Below the pieces are notes generated by a model. The model saw only the letters and a program-made list of their open reading frames with translations, searched no databases and was not told where the DNA came from. Both the position numbers and the translations under genes were made by a program. 64,000 bases of DNA from Dorea_A amylophila (GTDB lineage Bacteria > Bacillota > Clostridia > Lachnospirales > Lachnospiraceae): assembly GCF_025567265.1 (NCBI RefSeq), contig NZ_JAOQJW010000003.1:1-64000 (forward strand), given 5' to 3'. Shown piece by piece: positions 34,220 to 43,486 of the stretch (its first letter is position 1; each line of letters opens with the position of its first letter).

Positions 34220-35113
34220 ATGTCCCGGTTACATAATTACAAACCATTGATCCTCTTATTCTTCTTTTCATTCTGTTTCTTTGCAGGCGGACAGATTGCC
34301 CGGATCTTTCCACCTGCGTCTGTCAGAACAGATGATAAAAGTCCATCCGGTAATGTAGCTTCCTCCGGCACAGTTCCGACAGCCTCGACTTCCGGCAATC
34401 CCCTCTCCACGATTCTGCCGGCTGCCGAAAACTGGGGTCTCAGCTTTCAGGAGGAAGGCAAAGTTCCTGTCGGTAATGCATCTTTCGATGAGCTTCAGCA
34501 ATATCACGCCTACTATGCACAAAAGACGGATAAAAAAGTCATCTATCTCACTTTTGACTGCGGCTATGAAAACGGAAATACACCGGCTATCTTGAATGCT
34601 TTAAAACAGCACAACGTTCAAGCCACATTTTTTGTTGTCGGAAACTTTCTGCGTGATAATCCGGAGCTGGTAAAGCAGATGTTAAAAGGAGGCCATACCA
34701 TCGGCAATCATACCTTCCATCACCCCGATATGTCCCAGATTGCAACAAAGGAGACATTTTCCAGAGAACTTAAGAGTGTAGAAGCTCTGTATAAAGATAT
34801 CACAGGCAAGTCCATGACCCGCTTCTACCGGCCGCCACAGGGAAAATACAGTACTGAAAATCTGCAGATGGCAAAAGACATGGGATATCATACCTTCTTC
34901 TGGAGTCTTGCCTACGTTGACTGGCTGGCCGACGCGCAGCCATCCAAAGAAGAAGCCTTTGACAAGCTTCTCGGACGGATCCATCCGGGTGCCATCGTGC
35001 TGCTGCATAACACCTCCAGAACCAATAGTGAGATTCTGGATGAGCTGCTTGCAAAATGGGAGGAGATGGGGTATACATTTTCTACACTCAAAAAGCTTGT
35101 CAGGAACACATGA
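34220..35113 (+). CDS. pdaA: Delta-lactam-biosynthetic de-N-acetylase PdaA
   Basis: It removes the acetyl group from MurNAc in spore cortex so the muramic delta-lactam can form, a step needed for germination. The N-terminal LILLFFFSFCFFAGG is a signal or anchor. The PdaA signature WGLSF, then YLTFDCGYENGNT, GNFLRDNPELVKQMLKGGHT, GNHTFHHPDMS, RFYRPPQGKYS, FWSLAYVDW and HPGAIVLLHNTSRTN match B. subtilis PdaA closely. The 297-residue length is typical. A possible SigG site TGCATT-N17-CAAATGA lies at 34174-34203. It confirms a sporulating host together with sigK. Confidence 0.92.
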   Translation: MSRLHNYKPLILLFFFSFCFFAGGQIARIFPPASVRTDDKSPSGNVASSGTVPTASTSGNPLSTILPAAENWGLSFQEEGKVPVGNASFDELQQYHAYYAQKTDKKVIYLTFDCGYENGNTPAILNALKQHNVQATFFVVGNFLRDNPELVKQMLKGGHTIGNHTFHHPDMSQIATKETFSRELKSVEALYKDITGKSMTRFYRPPQGKYSTENLQMAKDMGYHTFFWSLAYVDWLADAQPSKEEAFDKLLGRIHPGAIVLLHNTSRTNSEILDELLAKWEEMGYTFSTLKKLVRNT

Positions 35114-35124
35114 AAATAAAAAAC

Positions 35125-35173
35125 GAACCGGTTTGCTTCCATCAATTTCTTTCTGATTTCTGCAAACCGGTTC
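35125..35173 (-). terminator. Convergent terminator of pdaA and the cohesin-like gene
   Basis: A perfect 12-base-pair stem (GAACCGGTTTGC / GCAAACCGGTTC) with a 25-base loop. On the minus strand it is followed by GTTTTTTATTTT, a strong T-run; on the plus strand the T-run is weaker, so it mainly ends the cohesin-like gene. Confidence 0.88.
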
Positions 35174-35190
35174 ATTCTATTCATCCTATT

Positions 35191-36933
35191 TTAATCGAGG
35201 TCAATCACATCCATTTTGAATGTATCATCCATCTCCGCATGACTTCTTCTCTTTTCCGGATGATTACTCAAAAGATCTGCTGTCGCATCGAACAGATCGT
35301 CATCATCATAACCTGCTCCGAACAGATCATAATCATCATCTTCTGAATAATAGCCTTCGAAGTTGTCAAATGCTTCTTCATCCAGAGGGGTAAAGGCTTC
35401 AAAATCATTGGTATCCTCCAAATTGATCTTCTTAACAGGTTTACGGATTGCCGGACCTGTCTCGTCTAAGGCACGGACGCCTTGGGATGGTTTCTTTTCT
35501 CTTTCAGGTTCTGTGCGTCTTGCTGGCTTTTTCTGCCTTGCTGATTGTTTCTTAGCAGGCTTGTGCTCCATTGCTTTAGCAATATTCTCTGTCACCCATG
35601 GATCCTCATCATCGAAATCATCCTCATAATCTTCAAATTCGTCTTCTCCATAGTCAAATCTTGACGTTTTCTTTACAGCTGCTGGTTTTTTAGCTGTCTT
35701 TTTATTTTTCTTCTTCTCTTTATTTACTTTTTTCGCAGCTTTTTTCTGAATCTTCTTCTCTGCTTCTTCCTCATCCATATCAATTCCATATTCGTCATAC
35801 AGATCATCTAATTCAAGATCTCTATAATGAAGTTTTACAGAAGTAATAATTACTACGATCAGCAGTACTGCAAAAAGAACAAGTGCAATAATTACTACGA
35901 TATCCAAAAAACTATCTACAAAATTTAAAATTTTTCCCCAGATTCCTTTTCCGTTATTGACAGTAGAATCTGACGCTGAAGATGTTCCTGATGATGGCGA
36001 ATATTTCTGGTACGTACCATCTGTTGTATCATAACGGTATGTTGTCTTTTCTCCATCCGAATTCATCGCATAGACAATATAATATTCCGCATTCTTTGTA
36101 TCCTGCCATGTATCAAACTCTTTTCCGTTTAATGTAAGTGATGTCTTCTGATACTGGCTTGGCAATGAGATATTTCCGTCATCAGCCAAAGGAATAATAT
36201 ATCTGCCCTTTGCAACCTCTATTACTTCAAGAGGAGCGAATTTTCCGGTATCACTGTCATACAGATAAAAATCCGCATCTCCTCCGTTTTCAGGTGTAAG
36301 ATACATTGCAAGTGCACCACTTGATTCCTGCTTAATAATCTGATGATCTGTTCCTTCAAATTTCAACGCATCTCTTACAAAACCATCAGGAATAATCGTA
36401 TCCGAAAAATCATCTGTTACGATATATTTTGATTTTCCAATCTTAACCTCTGTTCCACCAGCAGCCGAACTGGTATCTTCTTTCTGAATCAGCGATTTAT
36501 CGCCTTCTGCTATGCTGACAGATGAAGAACCTGACGTAATCTCCAATGCAACTCCATTGCTATCAATTCCATCAACCTTAGCAACTTCTACCGATGTTGT
36601 TCCCTCATCCAATGCCTGAAATTTTAAGTTGAATTCCATCGTTGTTCCGGCATTTTCATCATTTCTTGATATTGTAATTGTTCCGTCTCCACCTGTAGCA
36701 TCATCACCGCTGATGAAGCGCAGCTTTGTTTTATCATAGCTTAATGTTGCCTGAATTGTATTTAACGCTTTCGCAGATGAAACCTTTGCCGTTACATCTA
36801 CCTCTGCTCCGACACTGGTCTGCGGATCAGAAAATCTGAATTCTGCTGCGGTTGCACTTGCCACACATGTCATTCCAACACACAACATACACATCAAAAG
36901 AAATGATACAATTATTTTTTTGACTTTTTTCAT
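35191..36933 (-). CDS. Membrane-anchored cohesin-domain protein with charged cytoplasmic tail
   Basis: A 580-residue protein. Residues 1-28 are a signal peptide. A cohesin-like beta-sandwich follows (about 31-145: TAAEFRFSDPQTSVGAEVDV, LNTIQATLSYDKTKLRF, TTMEFNLKFQALDEGTTSVEVAK). Another folded extracellular region spans about 165-310. A transmembrane helix is at 343-366. The long tail (367-580) is rich in Lys, Asp and Glu, ending in acidic segments (FDNFEGYYSEDDDYDLF). Cohesins usually bind dockerins, but no dockerin gene is in the window. The gene lies 33 bases downstream of an LCP ligase gene and is co-transcribed with it, so a wall-assembly role is plausible. Confidence 0.82.
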   Translation of the reverse strand: MKKVKKIIVSFLLMCMLCVGMTCVASATAAEFRFSDPQTSVGAEVDVTAKVSSAKALNTIQATLSYDKTKLRFISGDDATGGDGTITISRNDENAGTTMEFNLKFQALDEGTTSVEVAKVDGIDSNGVALEITSGSSSVSIAEGDKSLIQKEDTSSAAGGTEVKIGKSKYIVTDDFSDTIIPDGFVRDALKFEGTDHQIIKQESSGALAMYLTPENGGDADFYLYDSDTGKFAPLEVIEVAKGRYIIPLADDGNISLPSQYQKTSLTLNGKEFDTWQDTKNAEYYIVYAMNSDGEKTTYRYDTTDGTYQKYSPSSGTSSASDSTVNNGKGIWGKILNFVDSFLDIVVIIALVLFAVLLIVVIITSVKLHYRDLELDDLYDEYGIDMDEEEAEKKIQKKAAKKVNKEKKKNKKTAKKPAAVKKTSRFDYGEDEFEDYEDDFDDEDPWVTENIAKAMEHKPAKKQSARQKKPARRTEPEREKKPSQGVRALDETGPAIRKPVKKINLEDTNDFEAFTPLDEEAFDNFEGYYSEDDDYDLFGAGYDDDDLFDATADLLSNHPEKRRSHAEMDDTFKMDVIDLD

Positions 36934-36966
36934 GAATAATACCCCTTTTTTTATCTTTATGGTGTT

Positions 36967-38376
36967 CTACTCTGTGGTACCTTCGCCGCCGGTTGATTCT
37001 CCGCCTGTCCCGGTTGAAGTATCTCCCGTTGATGTACCATTTCCTGTCGTTCCTGTACTTCCTGTTGTTCCGCTTCCTGTTCCGGTTGATGTACCACTTC
37101 CCGTACTTGTTCCAGTTGTACTTCCCGTTGTCCCTGTACTTCCCGAAGTACCACTGTTACCACTCGTTCCCGATCTGTACGAAGTGCTTCCGGTTGTTCC
37201 TGTACTTCCCGAACTATTCTTTGTTGTTCCACTGTTTCCGGAATATGTCTCTTCCGGCTGTTGCATAAACTCCTGCGTTGATTCGTCTGTATCCGCATCT
37301 CTGTTTCCGGCTTTTTTCTCTATCTTTGCACTGATATCCGATACTGTGGAAGACACATCATAATTATCACTTTCTCCATAGAAGAAACTATGCAGCTGCT
37401 TTACATTACTTTCCATTGTAACCGGAATAACAACGCTTCCTACATTTCCCAATGTATCGGTTGTCTTATCAAATGGGAACCCTGTTGTTTCTCCCAGTTC
37501 ATAATCAAACGCATCTTTCGCATATTCAAGGATTTCTGTCATTGTGAAGTTTGTCGAAACCTCAGGAAAGACCTTATCAATAATCTTATTCAACTGTGCC
37601 GGTGATGCCTTTTGCAGCTTCTCTACAACTTTCTGCAGAACCGCCCGCTGCCTTTCTGCACGTCTGAAATCATCTCCGGCCGTGTATCTGATTCTGGCAT
37701 ATGCAGTTGCCTGCACACCATTCAGAGTCTGTGTTCCCGGTTCTGTAACTCCCGGAGACAGCTTTCCGGTCACCTTCATAATTTCCTGAACATAACCACA
37801 GATGTACGGCATTTCATCTTCCTGTACATCGATATCAATTCCGCCCACAGAATCTACAATGTCTATCATCGAGTTGAAATTCACCGTTACATAATGTTCT
37901 ATATTCATATCCAAATTCTTATTTAACACTGAAAGAGCACCTTCCGGACCGCCATATGAATATGCTGCATTGATTTTATTCAATGTTCCATCTTCCTGCT
38001 CTGACAATGTGTCTCTATATATCGATGCAATTTTCACCTTCATTGTCTTCTTATTCAGGCTTGCAATCATTATTGTATCACTTCTGGTTCCTTTATCCAG
38101 ATCATTGTCTCTTGAATCCACACCAAACAATGCAACGTTCAGATATCCGCTTCCTCTTTTTTTGGCTTCCTTTGAAACGCTTAATTTATCTGTATCTAAC
38201 TTTACTGTATTGATCTTCGAAAGTTTACTGGCTACAATGACAGCTCCAATCGCTGCTACCGTTACCAATGTTCCTCCAAGAATGGCTCCAATCTTCTTAC
38301 CCAAAGACCAGGATGCAAATCCCCTTGTTTTCGACCTTCGTCCCCGTCTTTTATATCTTTTTTTATCTTTTGCCAT
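36967..38376 (-). CDS. LytR-CpsA-Psr (LCP) family ligase with Ser/Thr/Gly repeat tail
   Basis: It links undecaprenyl-phosphate glycans to peptidoglycan outside the membrane. After a basic cytoplasmic stretch there is one membrane helix (about 33-50). The LCP core runs from YLNVALFGVDSRDNDLDKG to about 345, with SDTIMIASLN, YRDTLSEQEDGTLNKIN, FNSMIDIVDSVGGIDIDV and RIRYTAGDDFRRAERQR. The last 89 residues are a low-complexity Gly-Ser-Thr tail (from NSGTTKNSSG), probably a wall-spanning spacer. A promoter lies upstream (38423-38451). The next gene is the cohesin-like protein. A second LCP lies 2.3 kb away in the same cluster. Confidence 0.93.
   Translation of the reverse strand: MAKDKKRYKRRGRRSKTRGFASWSLGKKIGAILGGTLVTVAAIGAVIVASKLSKINTVKLDTDKLSVSKEAKKRGSGYLNVALFGVDSRDNDLDKGTRSDTIMIASLNKKTMKVKIASIYRDTLSEQEDGTLNKINAAYSYGGPEGALSVLNKNLDMNIEHYVTVNFNSMIDIVDSVGGIDIDVQEDEMPYICGYVQEIMKVTGKLSPGVTEPGTQTLNGVQATAYARIRYTAGDDFRRAERQRAVLQKVVEKLQKASPAQLNKIIDKVFPEVSTNFTMTEILEYAKDAFDYELGETTGFPFDKTTDTLGNVGSVVIPVTMESNVKQLHSFFYGESDNYDVSSTVSDISAKIEKKAGNRDADTDESTQEFMQQPEETYSGNSGTTKNSSGSTGTTGSTSYRSGTSGNSGTSGSTGTTGSTTGTSTGSGTSTGTGSGTTGSTGTTGNGTSTGDTSTGTGGESTGGEGTTE
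36970..37236 (-). repeat. Coding repeat for the LCP Ser/Thr/Gly tail
   Basis: The 3' end of the LCP gene is a degenerate run of short units, such as GGTTGTTCCTGTACTTCC on the plus strand, encoding GTTGSTGT-type residues. Several opposite-strand reading frames here are artefacts of the repeat. The tract could vary in length by slippage. Confidence 0.8.
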
Positions 38377-38422
38377 TACTTTTTATATCCTTTCTTCAGC
38401 CGTAGCTTATCATATCATATCT

Positions 38423-38451
38423 ATATTACCTTAAAATATGACAAACTTCAA
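38423..38451 (-). promoter_or_regulatory. Promoter of the LCP-cohesin unit
   Basis: The minus strand shows TTGAAG (38446-38451), a 17-base spacer and TAATAT (38423-38428), just upstream of the LCP gene, in the gap after the GT2 gene. Confidence 0.5.
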
Positions 38452-38471
38452 TCAAAAATAAAGCTTTTCGT

Positions 38472-39398
38472 CTACTTTTCCCAGTAACCCGGACTCATCG
38501 AACACCATTTAACGACTTTATCCGGCAATTTTTTATACATTTTCCCCATCCGGTAACCAATATACTTACAACCACTTTGATAAACCAGTTTTGGAACCAT
38601 ATATATTTTCCGCTGTTTTACCAAATGAGCGGCTGTCTGTTTCACCAATTTTATTCCTTCGCTTTCAGACTTTATACCCTCAAATACTTCCGGATGTTCT
38701 GCCTGTGACACAGCCATATCAAAATTGCGGTGAAACTGCTGCATCCCTGTATAATTATGCGAGTGAATCACTCTCGCTTCAGCCACATAAGCGACCTTAT
38801 ATCCGGCATTTATCATATGACCGGCCAATATCATATCCTCATTAAATATTGTTTTCTTGCAGAATCCACCTGCTTTTTCATAAATATTCCGTTTATATGC
38901 CGCACAAACGTTAGAACAGAAGAATGTTTTAATGCCCATTTCCTGTAAATCTTCCTTGCTTTTTATCCGGCTGTTTTCCGGGTAATTGAATTTTCTGGTA
39001 TATTTTTCTATATAATTACAATTAGATGCTGCAAGCTGACGTGCATACGCCGCCCCGGTCATTTCATCTTCTTCCAGTACTTTCACCAGATTTCCAATCA
39101 CATATTCATCTGCTGGCACTGCATCCTGTGTCATAAATACAACAATTTCCGCCTTTGACATCTGCATTCCCATATCCCGTGTTGCGCCATGATCAAATTC
39201 CCGGCGTTCTATATGGGATACTTTTACCTTTTCCATCTGCTCTACTTCTTTCGGAAACCTTCCGGCCTTTGTATTGATCACAAAAATAGTGCCGATCGGA
39301 TATTTCTGTTCCTGAAGTTTTTTTACAAGTCTGCTAAAATTTTCATCTGGTCTGTATGATGGTATCACCACATCTACAGAAGTCTGATCGTTATTCAT
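38472..39398 (-). CDS. GT2 glycosyltransferase, probable rhamnosyltransferase
   Basis: A GT-A fold glycosyltransferase of 308 residues. The N-terminus has VDVVIPSYRPDENF; the acceptor-donor block FDHGATRDMGMQMSKAEIVV matches RfbF/WsaF-type rhamnosyltransferases, and VFMTQDAVPAD holds the metal-binding Asp. FNEDMILAGHMI resembles the catalytic ED motif. No membrane helix is clear. It is co-transcribed with the polymerase and second LCP genes, and the rfb genes 6-10 kb away supply dTDP-rhamnose. Substrate is inferred. Confidence 0.85.
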   Translation of the reverse strand: MNNDQTSVDVVIPSYRPDENFSRLVKKLQEQKYPIGTIFVINTKAGRFPKEVEQMEKVKVSHIERREFDHGATRDMGMQMSKAEIVVFMTQDAVPADEYVIGNLVKVLEEDEMTGAAYARQLAASNCNYIEKYTRKFNYPENSRIKSKEDLQEMGIKTFFCSNVCAAYKRNIYEKAGGFCKKTIFNEDMILAGHMINAGYKVAYVAEARVIHSHNYTGMQQFHRNFDMAVSQAEHPEVFEGIKSESEGIKLVKQTAAHLVKQRKIYMVPKLVYQSGCKYIGYRMGKMYKKLPDKVVKWCSMSPGYWEK

Positions 39399-39415
39399 CT
39401 TTTCTTTTTCATCCT

Positions 39416-40723
39416 CTATTTCTTATCATATCCTACATAGCAATAAATCATCCCTGTAATGATCAGCCAGAACCATGTCGCAGGACTGCTGAACCATGTT
39501 GTAAAAAATGCAAGAGCCAGATACACTGCAATCTGTCCATAAAAAAGATATACAACCGGGTTATCACTTTTTTTAATAATATCAATAATGACCTTTGCCA
39601 CAACACCAATAAGCAAAGCTATCACAAATACTCCAATGACTCCAAAATCATAATAAGCATCATAAAACATTGTAAACGTTGTCAATTCGGTACTGGTCAG
39701 ATAGACCGTTGCCGGAACCAGATTTGGCATTACAAATTTCAATCCCGTTAATGACACAAACGGGAATAACATCCGCAGGCCATAAGAAAATTTCGGCAGA
39801 TTTTTCACCAGACAGTCAAAATTATCGTAGTTATTGGCAATATAGATATACGGCTGGGTCAGAAACACCGGCATATGTGTATATTTCATTTTAAATACAT
39901 TGTTCAAATATATCGCATCCCGCTTCTGTGACAATGTAATCACCACATACGCTGCACAAACCACAAGGCCAAGAAGAACCAAGGTACTTTTCCGCATATT
40001 TTTATTTACCAGTATATAAATGACTGCTGCCACACCTATTTCAAACAGAAACTGAAATCTCGATACATAGAGAAACGGAACTGCAAATGCCACTATATTT
40101 GCAATAATGATTGCTCCATTACGCCACTTACTTTCCTCAGAATCGATTTTTTTCCAAAGCACCGTAAGTCCCGGTATCAGGATACAACTGATTGCACAAT
40201 AATGAAGATAATGTAAAGCCGACATTCTGAAATAAGAATACGAATAAGGTTCGTCTGAAAAAACCGGAATATAACCGATCCGGATAATTTCGATTACAAA
40301 ACATCCGGCCGACACAACCAGCAGCAACATAATACATCGAAAAAGCCTGTTTGCCTTTTTTTTATTTTTTTCAGGTTCTTTTCCCTCTACCCTGCTATAC
40401 TTTCTTCCCCATTCATATCCTATTCCAAAAGCTATATATATCACAAAAAAGCTCAACCAGGTTATATAGCTCCATGTATCCTGTAATGTACTGAGTTTCA
40501 GACAGCTGATTCCCTGGCCCCCTACCCAGGCAAGTGTAAACAGAGCCCTCAGTTCCACAAAGCTTCCACTTTCCCTTACCCAGTGAACATACAAATAAAC
40601 AGCTTCCACAATCAGAATAATTCCCGAAGCATAATACCATTTTGCCAGTGACGCTATGTAACTGACAAAAAAGCTCAGCATATAAGTTCCATATTCTAAA
40701 ATAATTTTATTCCGTTCCCTCAT
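39416..40723 (-). CDS. Oligosaccharide repeat-unit polymerase (Wzy-like)
   Basis: An integral membrane protein of 435 residues with about twelve hydrophobic segments, in the O-antigen polymerase style. It would polymerise lipid-linked repeat units outside the membrane. The segment LYVSRFQFLFEIGVAAVIYI contains the Arg-rich loop common in such polymerases, and RDAIYLNNVFKM follows in a large extracytoplasmic loop. Its 5' end overlaps the LCP gene (40707-41843) by 17 bases, implying coupled expression. Wzy proteins are poorly conserved, so the assignment rests on topology and context. Confidence 0.75.
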   Translation of the reverse strand: MRERNKIILEYGTYMLSFFVSYIASLAKWYYASGIILIVEAVYLYVHWVRESGSFVELRALFTLAWVGGQGISCLKLSTLQDTWSYITWLSFFVIYIAFGIGYEWGRKYSRVEGKEPEKNKKKANRLFRCIMLLLVVSAGCFVIEIIRIGYIPVFSDEPYSYSYFRMSALHYLHYCAISCILIPGLTVLWKKIDSEESKWRNGAIIIANIVAFAVPFLYVSRFQFLFEIGVAAVIYILVNKNMRKSTLVLLGLVVCAAYVVITLSQKRDAIYLNNVFKMKYTHMPVFLTQPYIYIANNYDNFDCLVKNLPKFSYGLRMLFPFVSLTGLKFVMPNLVPATVYLTSTELTTFTMFYDAYYDFGVIGVFVIALLIGVVAKVIIDIIKKSDNPVVYLFYGQIAVYLALAFFTTWFSSPATWFWLIITGMIYCYVGYDKK

Positions 40724-41843
40724 TCAGACTGTCTCCTTTAAACGTAGACTCCATTGCATCTGTATTATCTGCTGTTATATCCGTCAGATAAACAATGTCA
40801 CTGTCAATCTCTTTTACTTTGTCTGATGCCTCATAAGAATCATCATTAAACAGTTCCTGATGTAATTGCTTTACATTCTGTTCCAAACCGATTGGAATGA
40901 CAAAAGATACACCGCTATGATTCTTCACTGTTTCACTGGTTGTTACCTGATATGGGAATCCATTTGTTGACACCAGATTATAATTCAGTGCATTCGCTGC
41001 AAATCCCAGAATCTGTTTTGAAGAAAAACTTGTCGAAATCATCGGAAATACTTCATTTACTATTTTATTTAAAGTAATGAAATTCGCTTTCTGTGCTTTC
41101 TTTGCAACCTTTTCTAATACAATTCTCTGTCTCTGTGCACGTTTGAAGTCATTACCACTTGTATAACGGATTCTTGCATATGCCACACCATGAATACCGT
41201 CCAGATGCTGTGTACCGGCTTTTTCTTCTATATCCGACCAATGTTCGCCAATCACTCTTGCCGTCTCGGCACCATACAGATTGCACCAGTGTGCTTCTTC
41301 TTTCGTCATTTTAATATCAATCCCACCCAGAGCATCAATCACTTTTACAAGCGCATTAAAATTCACACTGACATAATTCTTAATATCAAGATCAAAGTTG
41401 CGGTTCAGAAGACTGATTGCCTCTTCCGGACCGCCTGTATTATATGCTGAGTTCGCTTTATTATAGCGTCCATTCTTTTGCTGCAGCAACGTATCCCTGT
41501 ATACCGACACAAGCTTCACGTCACTTGTCTTATTATTGATACTTGCGATCATAATACAGTCACTTTGTACACCGCCATCCAATTCATTATTTCTCGAATC
41601 TAATCCAAACAATGCAATGTTCGTATACTCTCCTGTATCCTTATAAACTTCCAGATTTTTTTTATTCAACACATTATAATCCAGTTTCCCGAGTTTGAAT
41701 ATTCCGTAAGCAGCTACTAATAAAGCAGCCAGAATTATAATTTCAACTGTTAGTAAAATAATTCTTTTCCTTTTTCTTTTGCGCAATTTTTTTTGTCGTT
41801 CTTCTCTTAATTGTCTTTTTGTCTTGCGTCTTTTCTTTGCCAT
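40707..41843 (-). CDS. LytR-CpsA-Psr (LCP) family ligase
   Basis: A second LCP enzyme, 378 residues, attaching lipid-linked glycan to the wall. The N-terminus is very basic (KKRRKTKRQLREERQKKLRK), followed by one membrane helix (IILLTVEIIILAALLVAAYG). The core shows NIALFGLDSRNNELDGGVQSD, YRDTLLQQKNGRYNKANS, FNALVKVIDALGGIDIKM and RIRYTSGNDFKRAQRQRIVL. It lacks the Gly/Ser/Thr tail of its neighbour. It lies between the sugar-phosphate transferase and polymerase genes, so it probably acts on the glycan made by this cluster. Confidence 0.93.
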   Translation of the reverse strand: MAKKRRKTKRQLREERQKKLRKRKRKRIILLTVEIIILAALLVAAYGIFKLGKLDYNVLNKKNLEVYKDTGEYTNIALFGLDSRNNELDGGVQSDCIMIASINNKTSDVKLVSVYRDTLLQQKNGRYNKANSAYNTGGPEEAISLLNRNFDLDIKNYVSVNFNALVKVIDALGGIDIKMTKEEAHWCNLYGAETARVIGEHWSDIEEKAGTQHLDGIHGVAYARIRYTSGNDFKRAQRQRIVLEKVAKKAQKANFITLNKIVNEVFPMISTSFSSKQILGFAANALNYNLVSTNGFPYQVTTSETVKNHSGVSFVIPIGLEQNVKQLHQELFNDDSYEASDKVKEIDSDIVYLTDITADNTDAMESTFKGDSLNEGTE

Positions 41844-41861
41844 TGTCGTCTCCTTTAGAAG

Positions 41862-43265
41862 CTAATAAGCATTCTTATTAATAAAACCTTTGAAAAATGT
41901 CAGAAATAATATTTTTATATCAAATCCCAATGTCCAATTTTCAATATAATATAAATCATACTCGATTCTCTTTTGAATCGATGTATCACCACGTAGTCCA
42001 TTCACCTGTGCCCATCCGGTAAGTCCCGGCCGCACCTGATGTTTGATCATATATCTTGGGATCTCTTCTTTGAATTTTTCTACAAACTGAGGCCTTTCCG
42101 GTCTCGGGCCGATCAGACTCATATCCCCTTTCAGGATATTGATCAGCTGCGGTAATTCGTCAATGCTTGTTTTTCTTATAAACTTTCCTACCGGCGTAAC
42201 ACGCGGATCGTTCTTTACCGTCCATCCATTCTTTTCTTTTGATGCATCCTGTACAACCATAGACCGGAATTTATACATATAGAATGGTTTATTCTGCAGA
42301 CCGATCCTTTCCTGTTTGAAGATCAGTGGTCCCGGAGATGTCACTTTTATAATAATTGTTATTACCAGCATGACCGGTGAAAATAATGTAAGCGCAACCA
42401 ATGCTCCAAAAATATCCATTGCCCTTTTTACAAATGCATTCAGCATATTGCTAAGCGGCACTCTTCTTATATTAATTACCGGAAGTCCTACCAAATCTTC
42501 CGTATATGGTTTTGTCGGAATGATATTATTATAATCCGGTATAAACTTTGTATGGACACCAGATTTTTCACACATACCTACAATCTTTTCTAATTTATGA
42601 TATTCTGCCAACCCGAGAGTGATTGCTATCTCATCCAGTTTATTTTCCGGAAGAACAATCATAAGATTATCGATTCTTCCAAGTACCCTAATTCCTTTAT
42701 ACTCTGTTCCTCTTGGTACATTATCCGCAAGAATTCCTCTCACGATATATCCCCATTCCGGATTTGCTTTAATTCTGTCAATATACTGTTCCGCCGCACG
42801 GCTATATCCGATCAGCAGAATGTGCTTCTGGTTATATCCCTGCTTCCGCATATCCCGCAGCACTTCACGGATAATATTTCTTACAACAACCTCTAAAAAT
42901 ACATTCACCAGGAAAAATACAAAAATCATTCCCCTTGAAAAATCAGGCTGCTTCCACACATATAACAGTAAAATAAATGCCATCAGACCAATTACATTCG
43001 CCTGAATGATATGCCATGCTTCCAGTCTGCGTCCCTGCACACGTTTTGGTGTATATAACTGGAATCCATAATATAAGACCAGATATCCCGGCACAATTAT
43101 AATCAACACTTTTGCATATTCCTGCAATGATAAAAACCATGGATCCAATTCAAAAATCCCGCTTTTAAATCTCAGGTACCACGATGCAATATATGAAAAT
43201 ACAATTACGACTGCATCTATTACTACATGTAATCTGTTTAATAACTTTTGATTATCCTTTATCAA
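41862..43265 (-). CDS. Undecaprenyl-phosphate sugar-1-phosphate transferase (WbaP/WcaJ family)
   Basis: It starts repeat-unit synthesis by moving a sugar-1-phosphate to undecaprenyl phosphate. The 467-residue polytopic protein has about four N-terminal helices, a Rossmann-like region (HILLIGYSRAAEQYIDRI), and a C-terminal transferase with KRAMDIFGALVALTLFSPVM, GPLIFKQERIG, YKFRSM and SIDELPQLINILKGDMSLIG, then RPGLTGWAQVNG. This order is characteristic of polyprenyl glycosylphosphotransferases. A TGGTATAAT extended -10 lies upstream. It heads the WbaP-LCP-Wzy-GT2 minus-strand unit. Confidence 0.95.
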   Translation of the reverse strand: MIKDNQKLLNRLHVVIDAVVIVFSYIASWYLRFKSGIFELDPWFLSLQEYAKVLIIIVPGYLVLYYGFQLYTPKRVQGRRLEAWHIIQANVIGLMAFILLLYVWKQPDFSRGMIFVFFLVNVFLEVVVRNIIREVLRDMRKQGYNQKHILLIGYSRAAEQYIDRIKANPEWGYIVRGILADNVPRGTEYKGIRVLGRIDNLMIVLPENKLDEIAITLGLAEYHKLEKIVGMCEKSGVHTKFIPDYNNIIPTKPYTEDLVGLPVINIRRVPLSNMLNAFVKRAMDIFGALVALTLFSPVMLVITIIIKVTSPGPLIFKQERIGLQNKPFYMYKFRSMVVQDASKEKNGWTVKNDPRVTPVGKFIRKTSIDELPQLINILKGDMSLIGPRPERPQFVEKFKEEIPRYMIKHQVRPGLTGWAQVNGLRGDTSIQKRIEYDLYYIENWTLGFDIKILFLTFFKGFINKNAY

Positions 43266-43337
43266 TGTTCCTCACCCATATTTATCTAATTTTACATTAC
43301 GTTTTATCTTACAATAATTTTTTCCTTACGGCAACCC

Positions 43338-43346
43338 ATTATACCA
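43338..43346 (-). promoter_or_regulatory. Extended -10 promoter of the WbaP-LCP-Wzy unit
   Basis: The minus strand reads TGGTATAAT, a TGn-extended perfect -10; the -35 is weak. It lies about 75 bases ahead of the transferase gene. Confidence 0.6.
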
Positions 43347-43435
43347 CAGTTTTTCTTAATACTTTATTAATAATTTTGAAATATATTTAAAAAATTATTT
43401 TACCCAATCTTCATATAGCACCCTCTTCTTTTTTT

Positions 43436-43444
43436 TGCTATAAT
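43436..43444 (+). promoter_or_regulatory. Extended -10 promoter of the plus-strand GT2 gene
   Basis: The plus strand reads TGCTATAAT, an extended perfect -10 without a clear -35, 43 bases ahead of the start codon. It is divergent from the promoter at 43338. Confidence 0.6.
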
Positions 43445-43486
43445 AGACACAAAGCAGAAAATAGAGATCGGAGTATTTCTCAAACT

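Noticed and set aside
36920..37363. Plus-strand and second minus-strand reading frames over the LCP tail (147, 113 and 91 residues)
   Set aside because: They are translations of the Ser/Thr/Gly repeat in other frames. The strand and start agree with the LCP gene, and their composition (Val/Pro runs or Arg/Gln/Glu runs) is artefactual.
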